DNA of 35,346 nt from Bacillota bacterium (GCA_029960955.1 JASBVS010000011.1:1-35346); one strand, 5' to 3'; positions 21,789 through 29,880 are shown, numbered from the stretch's first letter. Numbers and translations: made by a program. The notes: generated by a model not told the origin, from the sequence alone.

Positions 21789-24700
21789 ATGTCCGTCCTC
21801 GACCCGTCGGCCTTCCGGTTCCGAACCCAGAAGCGGCGCCTCTTGGACGCGAACGAGGTCGCGGCCGCGCCTGCGGGGGCGCGCACGCTCCTCGACGCGG
21901 CCGACCTCGCCTCGCTGCGCCTTGGCGACCTCACGCCGGCGGACTTCGCCTTCCAGGCGCCGGAGCCGCCCAGGCTCATGGACGCGTGGACGCCTCCTGC
22001 GCCGAACGCCGCCGCGCCGGGGCCGGCTCCGTCCGGCGGGGGCGTCCTCGGCTTCCTGAAGCGGCATCTGCCCTCCGGCCCGACGGACCAGGAGGCCGTC
22101 CGGTTCTACCAGCAGCACTTCGGGCGCACGCCGCCCTCGATCGAGGCCGCGCGCGCCCTCTACGCGCGCACGGGTGGGCCCGCGAACCGCGAGACGACGG
22201 GGAAGCTGCTCGGAGCGCTCTCGTTCCTCGTCCCCGCCGCCGGGGAGGCCCAGGCCGCGCGGCTCGCGGCCCGGCTGGCTCCGAAGCTCGCCGAGACGGC
22301 CGTGGGCCGCGGGGTCGCCTCCGGCGCCGCGGCTGGGCTCACGTTCGGGGCGCTTCAGGGCGCGGGCCAGGTTCTCCAAGGGCGACCGGTCGGCGAGGCC
22401 CTCAAGAGCGCGGCCGAGGCGACGGCCACCGTCGCGGCGCTGGGCGGCGTGGGCGGGCTCGTCGGCCGCTTCATCCGAAGCTCCTTCCGCAAGGCGGCCG
22501 AGGCCGCGGGCAAGGCGCCCGAACTCCCCAAGCTGCCGCCGCCGAAGCTGCCCGAGAAGAGCTCGGCCGTGGACTTCGTCGCAGGGACCCGCACGGTCGA
22601 GGAGACGAGGGCGGTGCCCTCGCCCGTCTCGGTCGACCTCACGGACTGGGACCTTTTCGTGATGCGGAACCGCGAACGGGTCTACCGTCTCGCGAAGCTC
22701 GGCGAGCGCGCGGCGAGGTCCATGAAGGCGAACGCGGACGTGTTCGCGAAGAGGGCCCGCCAGTTCCTCTCGGAGGCCATGCCGGACGTGGACTGGGGCC
22801 AGGCCACGGCCCAGGAGCTGCGGAGCGCCGTGCACCGGCTCACGAGGGGCGCGACCATGGCCGACTCCATCGTCGCCCCGATGGCGGAGATCGTCGCCCG
22901 CCAGGAGGGAACGACGCTGGAGGACCTTCTGCGGTCCATCGAGTTCAGCCCGGGCCAGCGGCTTCTGGAATACGGGCGGCGCGTGCGGCTTGCGCGGCAG
23001 AAGGGGATCGAGCCGCCTCCGCCGCCGCGCCAGTTCGTCATGGGCACGCGCGAGGTGCGCGTCACCCGCGAGGAGCCGTTCGTCAGGTCCGTCGAGCACC
23101 AGGGCACCGCCAAGCTGGCCCTGCGCGTGGTGCGCGTCGGCGACGGCGTCCCGCCCAGCGTGCGGCCGGTCGCCCCGCCGGCGAATCCGGCGGAGGCGGC
23201 GACCGAGGCCTTGGCAAGGCGCGGAGAGGTTCCGGCGGTGGAGGCGCCGCGGCTTGAGGCGCCGGAGCCCGAGACGGTCGAGCAGCAGTACGCGAGGGTC
23301 GTGCGCATGTCGCGCTCGCGCTCGGTCGCCGAGGGCGTGCAGAAGGCCTTCCTCACGAACGAGGCCTGGCTTCGCAGGCACGGCGGCGGCCGGGCGGCGG
23401 ACATGGTCGCCGAGGTGGACCGGCGCGCGCAGATCAGCGCGGGCAAGGCGCAGGACGCCGTCGTGCGGCCGATGCTCAAGCTCACGAAGGCCGAGCGCGA
23501 GAACGTCCGCGACGTCGTGCGCGGCGAGGCGCAGCCCATGAACGCCCGCGTGGCCGAGGTCGCGGACAAGGTCCGCGCGTACTACGACGACCGGGCGAAC
23601 CGCATCTCGGAGGTCGGGCTCAAGCTGCGCGACGCCGTGACGGGCGCCCTCATGGCCTTCCGCGGCGCGGAGAACCACTTCCCCCGCCGCTACGACTGGG
23701 GCAAGGTCTACACGAAGCTCGGCGTCCCCAAGCCGGAGGTCCTGGCACGCATGGTCGAGTCCGGCCAGGCGGGGAGCATCGCCGAGGCGGCCGCACTGCT
23801 CGACATCATCAGGCGCTCGGGCGCCCAGCGGACCCCTGGCTTCCTCAACACGGTCGTCCACCCGCTCCCCAAGGAGTTCGAGTTGGACCCCGTCGAGGAG
23901 CTGCGCCGGGACATCGTCTCCGCCGAGAAGCGCATCGCGCAGGCCGAGGTGTACGGTCCGCGGGACGAGCGGCTGCATGAGGCCGTCGCGGGGATGCCGC
24001 TGGAGGCGCAGCAGTACGCGGGCGCGGTCGTGGCGGACGTGCTGGGCCAGAACTTCATGGACCCCATCGACCAGAGCTTCGTCCGGACGCTCCTCGACTG
24101 GAACACCTACCGCCTCGGCTTCAGCCAGATCGTGAACCTCACGCAGAACGTGAGCACGGTCATGTTCACGAACGCCGCGTCCTTCGTGCGGGGCGTCGCG
24201 AGCTACTTCCGCGACCCGGAGGAGGCGCGGTCGTTCGTCACGAGAGCCGGGGTGCTGCTTTCGCCGTCCGAGATCGCCCGCGCCATCGGCGAGTCGGAGA
24301 GCGGGGCGTCACGCTTCCTCCGCGTGACCGGCTTCACCGCCTCGGAGAACCTGAACCGGGCGCTCGCAGCGCTCGCAGGGCGCGAGTGGGCGAAGGACCT
24401 CTTCGCGGCGCTCCAGGGACGGGGGCCCGAGTGGGTGCGGCGCTTGGCCGGCAAGGGGACGGATCGCGTGCGGCGCGAACTCCAGCGCGCCGGCGTGGAC
24501 GTGGATGCCGCTCTCGCGCGCGGCTCGCTCTCCGAGGACGACCTCTACCGCGTCGCGAACTACGTCGTGAACGAGACGCAGTTCCCGACTGCGGACCGCA
24601 CGGCGGTCGCGCTCTGGCGCTCGGGACCCTGGGCGCGGCTCATCACGCAGTTCAAGCGCTTCCAGCTTCGCCAGACGATCCTCCTGAAGAAGATCCTCTG

Positions 24701-25433
24701 GGACGACCCGGTGCGCTGGTTCAAGACCGGAGGGCGCGACGGGTCGGTGCAGCCGCTGCTCTACTTCATGACGCTCTACCCTGCTGCGGGCTGGCTCGCG
24801 GGGCTCGCCCGCGACAAGGCCGCGGGCCGTGACACGTCCTCCCAACAGGGCTTCGTGGAGCGGCTGCTCCGCGGCTTCTCATGGGCGGGCGGCCTCGGGA
24901 TCGCCTCGGACGCGCTGCAGCAGTTCGGCCAGGACCCGTACCTCGGGCTCTCGTGGCTCCTCGGGCCGACGGCGGAACTTCTCGTCGGCGCGTCGCAACT
25001 GACCGCGGTGCCCGCCCTCAAGATCGGGCGCGGGCTGATCTCCCAGGCGGAAGGCGGCACGGGGCCGGACTACGGGGCCATCGGCGCGGCGGCCGCGCGC
25101 GCGGCGCTCCGCCAGGTGCCGACGGCCGGAGGCGCGCTCTCGCACGGCGTGGTGCTCGGCGTTCCGGTGCCCGGCCTCCAGGCGGTGCTCGACCCGGCGG
25201 AGGCGCTGAGGCGCGCGTACATCGAGTCGCGCGTGACGGGCAACCCGGCGCCGCTCGCGGAGTTCGTGCGCCGCCACAACATCCCGCCGCAGCGCGTGCA
25301 GGCGCTGAACCGCGACCCCGCGACCCAGATCCGGCTCGTGCAGGAGCTCCTGCGCCGGGCTCCGCCGAGCGAGAAGCCCTACTGGCGCGAGCGCCTCCGC
25401 TACTGGCGGCAGAAGCAGAGGCAGGCCGGCTAG
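21789..25433 (+). CDS. Giant internal virion protein
   Basis: With 1,214 residues this is the largest product. Its N-terminal region contains QEAVRFYQQHFGRTPPSIEA and a Gly/Ala-rich hydrophobic stretch (about 130-230: LLGALSFLVPAAGEAQ, then ASGAAAGLTFGALQGAGQVL) that could insert into membranes. The middle is helical and charged. A C-terminal part has YRLGFSQIVNLTQNVSTVMF (near 775) and FKRFQLRQTILLKKILWDDP (near 955), then more Gly/Ala-rich segments. The QIVNLTQNVST and KRFQ...LLKK segments occur in large podovirus internal proteins and polyvalent phage proteins, thought to help eject DNA across the envelope. No catalytic motif was found. GGGAGG precedes ATG 21789. Confidence 0.7.
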   Translation: MSVLDPSAFRFRTQKRRLLDANEVAAAPAGARTLLDAADLASLRLGDLTPADFAFQAPEPPRLMDAWTPPAPNAAAPGPAPSGGGVLGFLKRHLPSGPTDQEAVRFYQQHFGRTPPSIEAARALYARTGGPANRETTGKLLGALSFLVPAAGEAQAARLAARLAPKLAETAVGRGVASGAAAGLTFGALQGAGQVLQGRPVGEALKSAAEATATVAALGGVGGLVGRFIRSSFRKAAEAAGKAPELPKLPPPKLPEKSSAVDFVAGTRTVEETRAVPSPVSVDLTDWDLFVMRNRERVYRLAKLGERAARSMKANADVFAKRARQFLSEAMPDVDWGQATAQELRSAVHRLTRGATMADSIVAPMAEIVARQEGTTLEDLLRSIEFSPGQRLLEYGRRVRLARQKGIEPPPPPRQFVMGTREVRVTREEPFVRSVEHQGTAKLALRVVRVGDGVPPSVRPVAPPANPAEAATEALARRGEVPAVEAPRLEAPEPETVEQQYARVVRMSRSRSVAEGVQKAFLTNEAWLRRHGGGRAADMVAEVDRRAQISAGKAQDAVVRPMLKLTKAERENVRDVVRGEAQPMNARVAEVADKVRAYYDDRANRISEVGLKLRDAVTGALMAFRGAENHFPRRYDWGKVYTKLGVPKPEVLARMVESGQAGSIAEAAALLDIIRRSGAQRTPGFLNTVVHPLPKEFELDPVEELRRDIVSAEKRIAQAEVYGPRDERLHEAVAGMPLEAQQYAGAVVADVLGQNFMDPIDQSFVRTLLDWNTYRLGFSQIVNLTQNVSTVMFTNAASFVRGVASYFRDPEEARSFVTRAGVLLSPSEIARAIGESESGASRFLRVTGFTASENLNRALAALAGREWAKDLFAALQGRGPEWVRRLAGKGTDRVRRELQRAGVDVDAALARGSLSEDDLYRVANYVVNETQFPTADRTAVALWRSGPWARLITQFKRFQLRQTILLKKILWDDPVRWFKTGGRDGSVQPLLYFMTLYPAAGWLAGLARDKAAGRDTSSQQGFVERLLRGFSWAGGLGIASDALQQFGQDPYLGLSWLLGPTAELLVGASQLTAVPALKIGRGLISQAEGGTGPDYGAIGAAAARAALRQVPTAGGALSHGVVLGVPVPGLQAVLDPAEALRRAYIESRVTGNPAPLAEFVRRHNIPPQRVQALNRDPATQIRLVQELLRRAPPSEKPYWRERLRYWRQKQRQAG

Positions 25434-25438
25434 GTGGT

Positions 25439-26155
25439 ATGCTACCGGCTGTGAGGACATGCCTGCTTCTGGCGGCGCTCCTCCTCCTGGCCGGCTGCGG
25501 GACGACCGCGGCCCGCCAGCCCTCCGCCGCGAGCGAGGTCGCGGGGGGCGAGGCCGCGCACGCCGTCTGGAGCGAATCCGAGGCCGTCTTCGAGGTCCGC
25601 GACGCGCGCGACATCCCCGCCGACTTCTGGGAGCACGCCTACGACGAGGTGAGCGAGCCCGCTCCGGCGCCGGGGGTCCCGATCACTGGCTCCGACGCGT
25701 TCACGGCCGTCGTGAAAGAAGCCTTCGACTTCCTCGGCCGCTGCGACCCGAAGGCGCTCGCCTTCGTGCAGCAGCAGGTGCTCGCGGTGTGGGAGTCGGA
25801 CGACCCGCACCCGTCCATCAACCCGCAGACGTGGGTGGCGACAGTCAGCCGCGCGGCGGCGGAAGATCAGCCAGGCGAGCCCCACGCGGTCACCGTGTGG
25901 TATCTCGCGGCCAGCCTCGTCCACGAGGCCGAGCACGCGCGCCAGTTCAGAGCAGGGTACCAGGCGAACGACGCCCAGGGCCAGGAGGCCCTGGAGATGG
26001 ACGCCGAGCACCTCGCGCTCGACATGCTCCTGGCGTGCCAGCCGATGCTGCCGCAGGACCCGACGACGCAGGCCTGGGCCCAGGCGGGCATCGATCAGTC
26101 CCGCGACGTGGCGGAAGGCCGCGTGCCCTGCGCCGGGTGCGAGTCAAGCCGCTGA
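25439..26155 (+). CDS. Lipoprotein with HExxH zinc-metalloprotease motif
   Basis: The 238-residue protein has a lipoprotein signal: a short N-terminus, hydrophobic LLLAALLLLAGC, and lipobox LAGC with C20 as the lipidated residue. The mature part carries SLVHEAEHARQF, a zincin HExxH motif (H162, E163, H166), followed 20-24 residues later by EMDAEHLALDML, whose E186 or E190 could be the third zinc ligand, a gluzincin-like arrangement. It would be anchored outside the cytoplasmic membrane. It lies between the virion genes and the lysis genes. It could modify the host surface, exclude other phages or assist lysis; substrate unknown. The ribosome site is weak. Its 3' end overlaps a convergent minus-strand gene. 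Confidence 0.75.
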   Translation: MLPAVRTCLLLAALLLLAGCGTTAARQPSAASEVAGGEAAHAVWSESEAVFEVRDARDIPADFWEHAYDEVSEPAPAPGVPITGSDAFTAVVKEAFDFLGRCDPKALAFVQQQVLAVWESDDPHPSINPQTWVATVSRAAAEDQPGEPHAVTVWYLAASLVHEAEHARQFRAGYQANDAQGQEALEMDAEHLALDMLLACQPMLPQDPTTQAWAQAGIDQSRDVAEGRVPCAGCESSR

Positions 26156-26499
26156 CCCGACCTCTCTAACTGCCAGAGTCCAAACCACAGTACCACAGCG
26201 ACTGGAAGGGTGACGGCTAGCGCGAACGCGGCCGCCGCTTTGGCCGCGCGCGTGTCGGGACGCGGGCCCGTGATGCCGGCCTCTGCGACAGCGCGGGCGG
26301 CACACCCCTCGGAGACGTCGCGAAGCGCCCCGGGCGAGGGCGGCGCCTCCAGCGGACACTCCGCGATCGCGTGCCACGGGTAGCGCTCGTCGTACCTGTC
26401 TGCGGCACGCACGACGCCCAGGTACCAGGGGACGACGGACAGCCCGAAGGCCGCAAGGGCGAAGGGGAGAACAAGCCGCGCCGCCCTGGCGAGGGACAT
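26095..26499 (-). CDS. Two-span membrane protein, convergent to the late operon
   Basis: The minus-strand frame encodes 134 residues with two membrane segments: LVLPFALAAFGLSVVPWYLG (about 9-30) and AAAAFALAVTLPVAVVLWFG (about 88-107). A soluble loop between them holds two cysteines (C48, C66). It ends in a short hydrophilic tail. No plus-strand gene covers 26156-26559, and the frame makes a coherent membrane protein, so I think it is real. It has no good ribosome site and overlaps the end of the lipoprotein gene tail-to-tail by 61 bases. A gene opposing the late operon is odd and suggests an accessory, perhaps lysogenically expressed, gene. Confidence 0.55.
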   Translation of the reverse strand: MSLARAARLVLPFALAAFGLSVVPWYLGVVRAADRYDERYPWHAIAECPLEAPPSPGALRDVSEGCAARAVAEAGITGPRPDTRAAKAAAAFALAVTLPVAVVLWFGLWQLERSGQRLDSHPAQGTRPSATSRD

Positions 26500-26559
26500 G
26501 AGGCGCGCTTCGCCATCGAGGCGCCGTTTCCTTTCGGGCTGGACGAAGGGAGGACGCGG

Positions 26560-26829
26560 ATGACCGCGCGCGAGGAGCACGACCTTGCGCTGCGCATCGG
26601 GCGCCTGGAGGGCGCCGTCGAGTCCGGCTTCCGCGAGTTGAGCCGCCGCCTCGACGAGATGCAGGCGACCATGCTGCGGCTGCACGACTCCCAGACGGAG
26701 AAGCGCGAGAAGCTCGCCGCCGACGTGGAGGTCCTCACCCGCTGGCGGTCGTGGGTGCTCGGCGCCGCGACGGCCATCTCGGCGGCGGCGGGGCTGGTGG
26801 CCGGCTGGATCGGGGGTGGCCACAGGTGA
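26560..26829 (+). CDS. XhlA/hemolysin-like small holin-associated protein
   Basis: The 89-residue protein has a charged coiled-coil N-terminus (about 1-58; GRLEGAVESGFRELSRRLDE) and one C-terminal membrane span (SWVLGAATAISAAAGLVAGW, about 64-83). This is the layout of XhlA-type proteins, which work with holins in Gram-positive phages such as PBSX. The start is ATG 26560 behind AAGGGAGGAC. The stop overlaps the endolysin GTG, so they are translated together. It probably helps the endolysin cross the membrane or contributes to pore formation. Confidence 0.7.
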   Translation: MTAREEHDLALRIGRLEGAVESGFRELSRRLDEMQATMLRLHDSQTEKREKLAADVEVLTRWRSWVLGAATAISAAAGLVAGWIGGGHR

Positions 26830-27665
26830 ACGTCCTCGCTCTCGGCCTCGACTACGCGTACCGCGTGCCGCCTGCGACGCTCGCCGAGGTGCGCCGCGCA
26901 GGCGTCTCGTTCGTCTGCCGGTACATCGCGCCGGAAACCATGAAGAAGACCCTCACAGCCGACGAGGCCCGCGAGATCGACGCGGCCGGCCTCAACATCG
27001 TGAGCGTCTGGGAGACCACCGCGCGGCGCGCGCTCCAAGGGGCGCCCGCCGGCGAGGCGGACGCGCGGACGGCGCTCGCCGTCGCGCGGGCGGCCGGCCA
27101 GCCGCCGGGGACGCCCATCTACTTCGCCGTGGACACGGACGTGCGGCTGGACGCGGACCTCCTCTCGGTCGAGTCGTACCTTCGCGCCGCCGGGCGCGCG
27201 CTCGCCGGCCAGTACCCGGTCGGCGTCTACGGCTCCGCGCTCGTGGTCGAGGCCATGATCGACCGCAAGGCGGCCCTCTACGCCTGGCAGACGGCCGCCT
27301 GGAGCCACGGGCGCGTCTCTCCCGTCGCGGACCTCTACCAGGCGCAGAACGGCGTGAACTGGTGCGGCTTCCCCAACGACCTCGACTACGCGCTCCAGGA
27401 GGACTTCGGGCAGTGGCGGCCCGGGGGCGCTCCGTACGCGCTCCAGCCGCTGCCGGAGGGGAGGGTTGTCGTGGACCCGGACAGCGTGCGGAAGCTGCAA
27501 CAGCTGCTCAACGCGCTAGGCGCGAACCCGCCGCTCGTGGTGGACGGCATCTTCGGGCCGAAGACGCGAGCGGCGCTCATGGCCGCCCAGGCTCCCAACC
27601 TCGCCGACGCCGACCTCGGCCGCCGGCTCCGGGAGTTGCTCACGGCCGCGCAAAAGCAGGCGTGA
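26826..27665 (+). CDS. Endolysin: DUF1906 glycoside-hydrolase-like domain plus peptidoglycan-binding domain
   Basis: The 279-residue protein has an N-terminal TIM-barrel-like domain (1-195) of the DUF1906 (Rv2525c) group: GLDYAYRVP with D9, the GVSFVCRYIAPETMKKTLTA strand, VWETT with E63, and IYFAVDTDV with D103 and D105. These acids match the positions expected for a GH25-like hydrolase. Residues 218-255 form a peptidoglycan-binding domain (VRKLQQLLNALGANPPLVVD, then GIFGPKTRAAL). It should cut cell-wall peptidoglycan at lysis. There is no signal peptide, so it needs a holin. The start is GTG 26826 and it sits between two holin-like genes. The exact bond cut is not proven by sequence. Confidence 0.88.
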   Translation: MNVLALGLDYAYRVPPATLAEVRRAGVSFVCRYIAPETMKKTLTADEAREIDAAGLNIVSVWETTARRALQGAPAGEADARTALAVARAAGQPPGTPIYFAVDTDVRLDADLLSVESYLRAAGRALAGQYPVGVYGSALVVEAMIDRKAALYAWQTAAWSHGRVSPVADLYQAQNGVNWCGFPNDLDYALQEDFGQWRPGGAPYALQPLPEGRVVVDPDSVRKLQQLLNALGANPPLVVDGIFGPKTRAALMAAQAPNLADADLGRRLRELLTAAQKQA

Positions 27666-27684
27666 ATCCAGGGAGGGGAAAGGC

Positions 27685-28038
27685 ATGACTCCAGACATCC
27701 AGCAGGCCGTCGTCCAGGTTCTGAGCGACCTCATCCGGCTCGCCGCGCTCGTGGTCGCCGGCTACGTCGCGGCGTGGGTCCGCCAGCACGTCACCGCCGC
27801 GCGGTGGCAGCGCGCGCAGGACATCGCCCGCACCGCCGTCTGGGCCGTCGAGCAGATGGCGCCCGGGCTCGGCCTCCGGGCGAAGGCGAAGCTCGACCAG
27901 GCGCTTCAGGCCGCCCGCCGGCTCGCGGCCTCGCACGGGCTGCGCCTTACCGACGACGAGTGGCGCTCGCTCATTGAGGCGGCCGTCAAGGCGCTCAAGG
28001 ACGCCGGAGCGGAGATCAAGGCCGCGGCCGCCCACTAG
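27685..28038 (+). CDS. Holin, LLH family
   Basis: The 117-residue protein has one N-terminal membrane span (IRLAALVVAGYVAAWV, about 17-32) and a cytoplasmic helical part. That part carries the LLH-family pattern: AVWAVEQMAPGLGLRAKAKL, then LRLTDDEWRSLIEAAVKAL. Holins of this type form the lesion that releases or activates endolysin at the end of infection. GGGAGGGGAAAGGC precedes ATG 27685. Together with the XhlA-like gene it encloses the endolysin. Confidence 0.85.
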   Translation: MTPDIQQAVVQVLSDLIRLAALVVAGYVAAWVRQHVTAARWQRAQDIARTAVWAVEQMAPGLGLRAKAKLDQALQAARRLAASHGLRLTDDEWRSLIEAAVKALKDAGAEIKAAAAH

Positions 28039-28090
28039 TTCCGGGCGCGGCGACGCTCCGGGCTTCGACCCTGCTCCAGGAGGTGTCCGC

Positions 28091-29335
28091 GTGAACTGGA
28101 CGCCGGAGATGGTCGCGCAGCTTCGGGACATGCGCTCTCGCGGCTACGGCTACCGCAAGATGGCGGCCGCGCTCTCGGCCGAGTTCGGCCGGCGCGTCTC
28201 CCGCCACGTGGTGCGGCACGCCGTGGCGGCGATCGAACGCACGGGAACGGTCCCGGCGGCGCCATCCGCGCCAGCCCCGTCGGATGCGGTGTCGGCCGAG
28301 CGCGAGCGCGCCCGGCGGAAGGCGGAAGTCGAGGAGCTGCGGCGTCTCGTCGAGCGCCGCGCGGTGATCGAGGAATGGCGTGACGCCCTCCGGGAGGCGG
28401 CTCTCACGATCGAGCCTCCGCCGCTCTGGCGGGAGGCCGGGGACTGCGGCCCCGGCGACGAGGAGACGGCGGTTCTGCTCATCTCGGACATCCACTACGG
28501 CCAGCACACGCCCGCGAGGGTCAACGCCGGCTGGACGCAGACGGCTGCGGTCGTGGAGGCGCAGTTCGAGCGCCTCGCTCATGCGGTTCTGCGCATCTGG
28601 GACCTCCGGCGCCGGTCCATGCCGTGGCGGCACCTCGTGATCCTCGACCTCGGCGACGACGTCGAGGGCGACGCCATGCACACGAGCCAGCACCGGCAGG
28701 TGGACCCGCTCGTCGCGCAGCAGACGGCCGAGGTCGGGAGGCTGCTTGCGGGGCTGGTGCAGACGCTGCTCCAGGCCTTCGAGCGCATCACCGTCCACCG
28801 CGTCCCTGGAAACCACGGGCGCACGACGCCGAAGGCCGGAGTCGCCGGGCTCGCCGAGCTCGACCCGGCCGACTCCTACGACTGGCTGGCCGGAGAGTTC
28901 GCTCGGGCGATCCTGCGGCCCGCCATCGAGGCCGGGCGCGTCGAACTGCACAACCACGAGTCGTACTGGGCCTCGACCGAGGTCATGGGCCACCGCATCC
29001 TGTTCGAGCACGGCAGCTCTCTGCGCGGCGGCGCGAGCTGGGGAGGTATTCCCTACTACGGTATCGACCGTGCCGCGGCGGCTTACCGCGACCTGGAGGG
29101 CGACTACCTTCTCCTCGCGCTCGGGCACTACCACCGGCCGTACATGCTGCCGAGCGGCTACGGCTCGTGGGTGCTGGGCAATGGCTCCTTCGCCCCGACG
29201 ACGCCGTTCGTGGCCGGCAGCAAGCACCGGGCGACGCGACCGTGCCAGGCGCTCCTCTCGATCCACCCCAGGAAGGGCGTGACGATGGCGACGTGGCTGT
29301 ACCTCGACGTGCCGAGGGAGGCGCAGGCGTCGTGA
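28091..29335 (+). CDS. Metallophosphoesterase with N-terminal helix-turn-helix
   Basis: The 414-residue protein begins with an HTH-like segment (VNWTPEMVAQLRDMRSRGYG, then a YRKMAAALSAEF helix, about 1-45) like those that recognise DNA. After a charged linker comes a calcineurin-like phosphoesterase domain: SDIHYG (D133, H135), LGDDVEG (D189), GNHGR (N241, H242) and a late GHYHR (H346, H348), giving a full two-metal site. It could act on nucleic acid or nucleotides, for example as a nuclease. It follows the lysis genes and overlaps the DUF1599 gene. The start is GTG 28091 after CAGGAGGTG. HTH plus phosphoesterase at the end of the late operon occurs in other Gram-positive phages; substrate unknown. 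Confidence 0.82.
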   Translation: MNWTPEMVAQLRDMRSRGYGYRKMAAALSAEFGRRVSRHVVRHAVAAIERTGTVPAAPSAPAPSDAVSAERERARRKAEVEELRRLVERRAVIEEWRDALREAALTIEPPPLWREAGDCGPGDEETAVLLISDIHYGQHTPARVNAGWTQTAAVVEAQFERLAHAVLRIWDLRRRSMPWRHLVILDLGDDVEGDAMHTSQHRQVDPLVAQQTAEVGRLLAGLVQTLLQAFERITVHRVPGNHGRTTPKAGVAGLAELDPADSYDWLAGEFARAILRPAIEAGRVELHNHESYWASTEVMGHRILFEHGSSLRGGASWGGIPYYGIDRAAAAYRDLEGDYLLLALGHYHRPYMLPSGYGSWVLGNGSFAPTTPFVAGSKHRATRPCQALLSIHPRKGVTMATWLYLDVPREAQAS

Positions 29336-29673
29336 GCGAGGCGAGCAAGCCGCGTACCTTCGAGGAGGCGCTCGACTCGGTCATCGCGGACGCGCGCGCC
29401 GTCATGATCGACCGCCAGCGGAAGTACGGCTCCGGGAACATCAGCGCCTTCGGCGAGATCGGCGTGCTCGTGCGCGCCTCTGACAAACTGGAGCGGCTGA
29501 AGCACTTCCACCTCGGCGGCGGCGCAGACGCGCCCGACGAGTCGGTGGACGACACCTGGATCGACCTCGCGAACTACGCGCTCATCGCACTCCTCCTGCG
29601 CCGCGGCACCTGGGGGCTCCCGCTGGCCGCGCCTGGCTCTGGGCTTGGCTCTGGACCCCGTGGCGTTACGTGA
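29332..29673 (+). CDS. DUF1599 / nucleotide-modification-associated domain protein
   Basis: The 113-residue helical protein has the DUF1599 pattern: RQRKYGSGNISAFGEIGVLV, RASDKLERLKHF and DESVDDTWIDLANYALIALL, about residues 28-92. The domain is related to MazG-like all-alpha pyrophosphohydrolases and is thought to act on nucleotides, possibly linked to modified or damaged dNTPs. The C-terminal GSGLGSGPRGVT tail is encoded by two copies of TGGCTCTGG, a sequence repeated across the attachment region, so the gene end doubles as part of attP. Start is GTG 29332, overlapping the previous stop. Confidence 0.8.
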   Translation: MSEASKPRTFEEALDSVIADARAVMIDRQRKYGSGNISAFGEIGVLVRASDKLERLKHFHLGGGADAPDESVDDTWIDLANYALIALLLRRGTWGLPLAAPGSGLGSGPRGVT

Positions 29674-29693
29674 TCGCGCGTGACGTTGCGTGA
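29664..29693. repeat. CGTTRCGTGA direct repeats in the P arm
   Basis: CGTTACGTGA (29664-29673) and CGTTGCGTGA (29684-29693) differ at one base and start 20 bases apart, about two helical turns. They lie between the TGGCTCTGG sites and the core. Such sites often bind excisionase or a bending factor. Confidence 0.4.
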
Positions 29694-29795
29694 CGATCCG
29701 GGCGCGGCTACAATGCGGTCGCGGCGCGGCGCGAGCCCGGAATCCCTTGGCTCTGGCGGGCTCGCGGAAACGGCCGCAAAACGGCCCCGGGCGAA

Positions 29796-29839
29796 CTTTG
29801 GATCCTCGATCCCAGGTTCGAATCCTGGCGCCCCAGCCA
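29796..29839 (+). other. attP core: 3' half of a tRNA, probably tRNA-Gln(UUG)
   Basis: The segment reads as a tRNA from anticodon loop to CCA. The loop CTTTGGA (29796-29802) would give anticodon TTG. The 3' anticodon strand TCCTC (29803-29807) follows, then a 4-base variable region. The T arm is CCAGG/TTCGAAT/CCTGG (29812-29828), then acceptor CGCCCCA, discriminator G and CCA (29829-29839). The expected 5' halves of the stems are absent, so this is not a full gene. It is the identity block that rebuilds a host tRNA 3' end on integration. The G discriminator and the CCCCAGCCA end match tRNA-Gln. Confidence 0.8.
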
Positions 29840-29845
29840 GCATCG

Positions 29846-29880
29846 AAGCCCCCGGCCCGCAAGGGTTCGGGGGCTTTCTT
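29846..29880. terminator. Rho-independent terminator beside attP
   Basis: AAGCCCCCG (29846-29854) pairs perfectly with CGGGGGCTT (29868-29876) around a 13-base loop, followed by TTTCTT on the plus strand. It lies six bases after the tRNA CCA end and just beyond the integrase stop. It can end late transcription on the plus strand; because the stem is flanked by A's, it may also act on the minus strand. It could equally derive from a host tRNA terminator. Confidence 0.8.

Noticed and set aside
21765-23978. 737-codon minus-strand frame
   Set aside because: It is antisense to the giant internal virion protein. Composition (Arg, Gly, Asp, Val) and lack of motifs mark it as a shadow frame.
29674-29839. 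Complete tRNA gene
   Set aside because: The T arm, acceptor 3' strand and CCA are perfect, but no 5' acceptor strand (TGGGGCG), D arm or 5' anticodon strand pairs with them. It is an attachment-site fragment.
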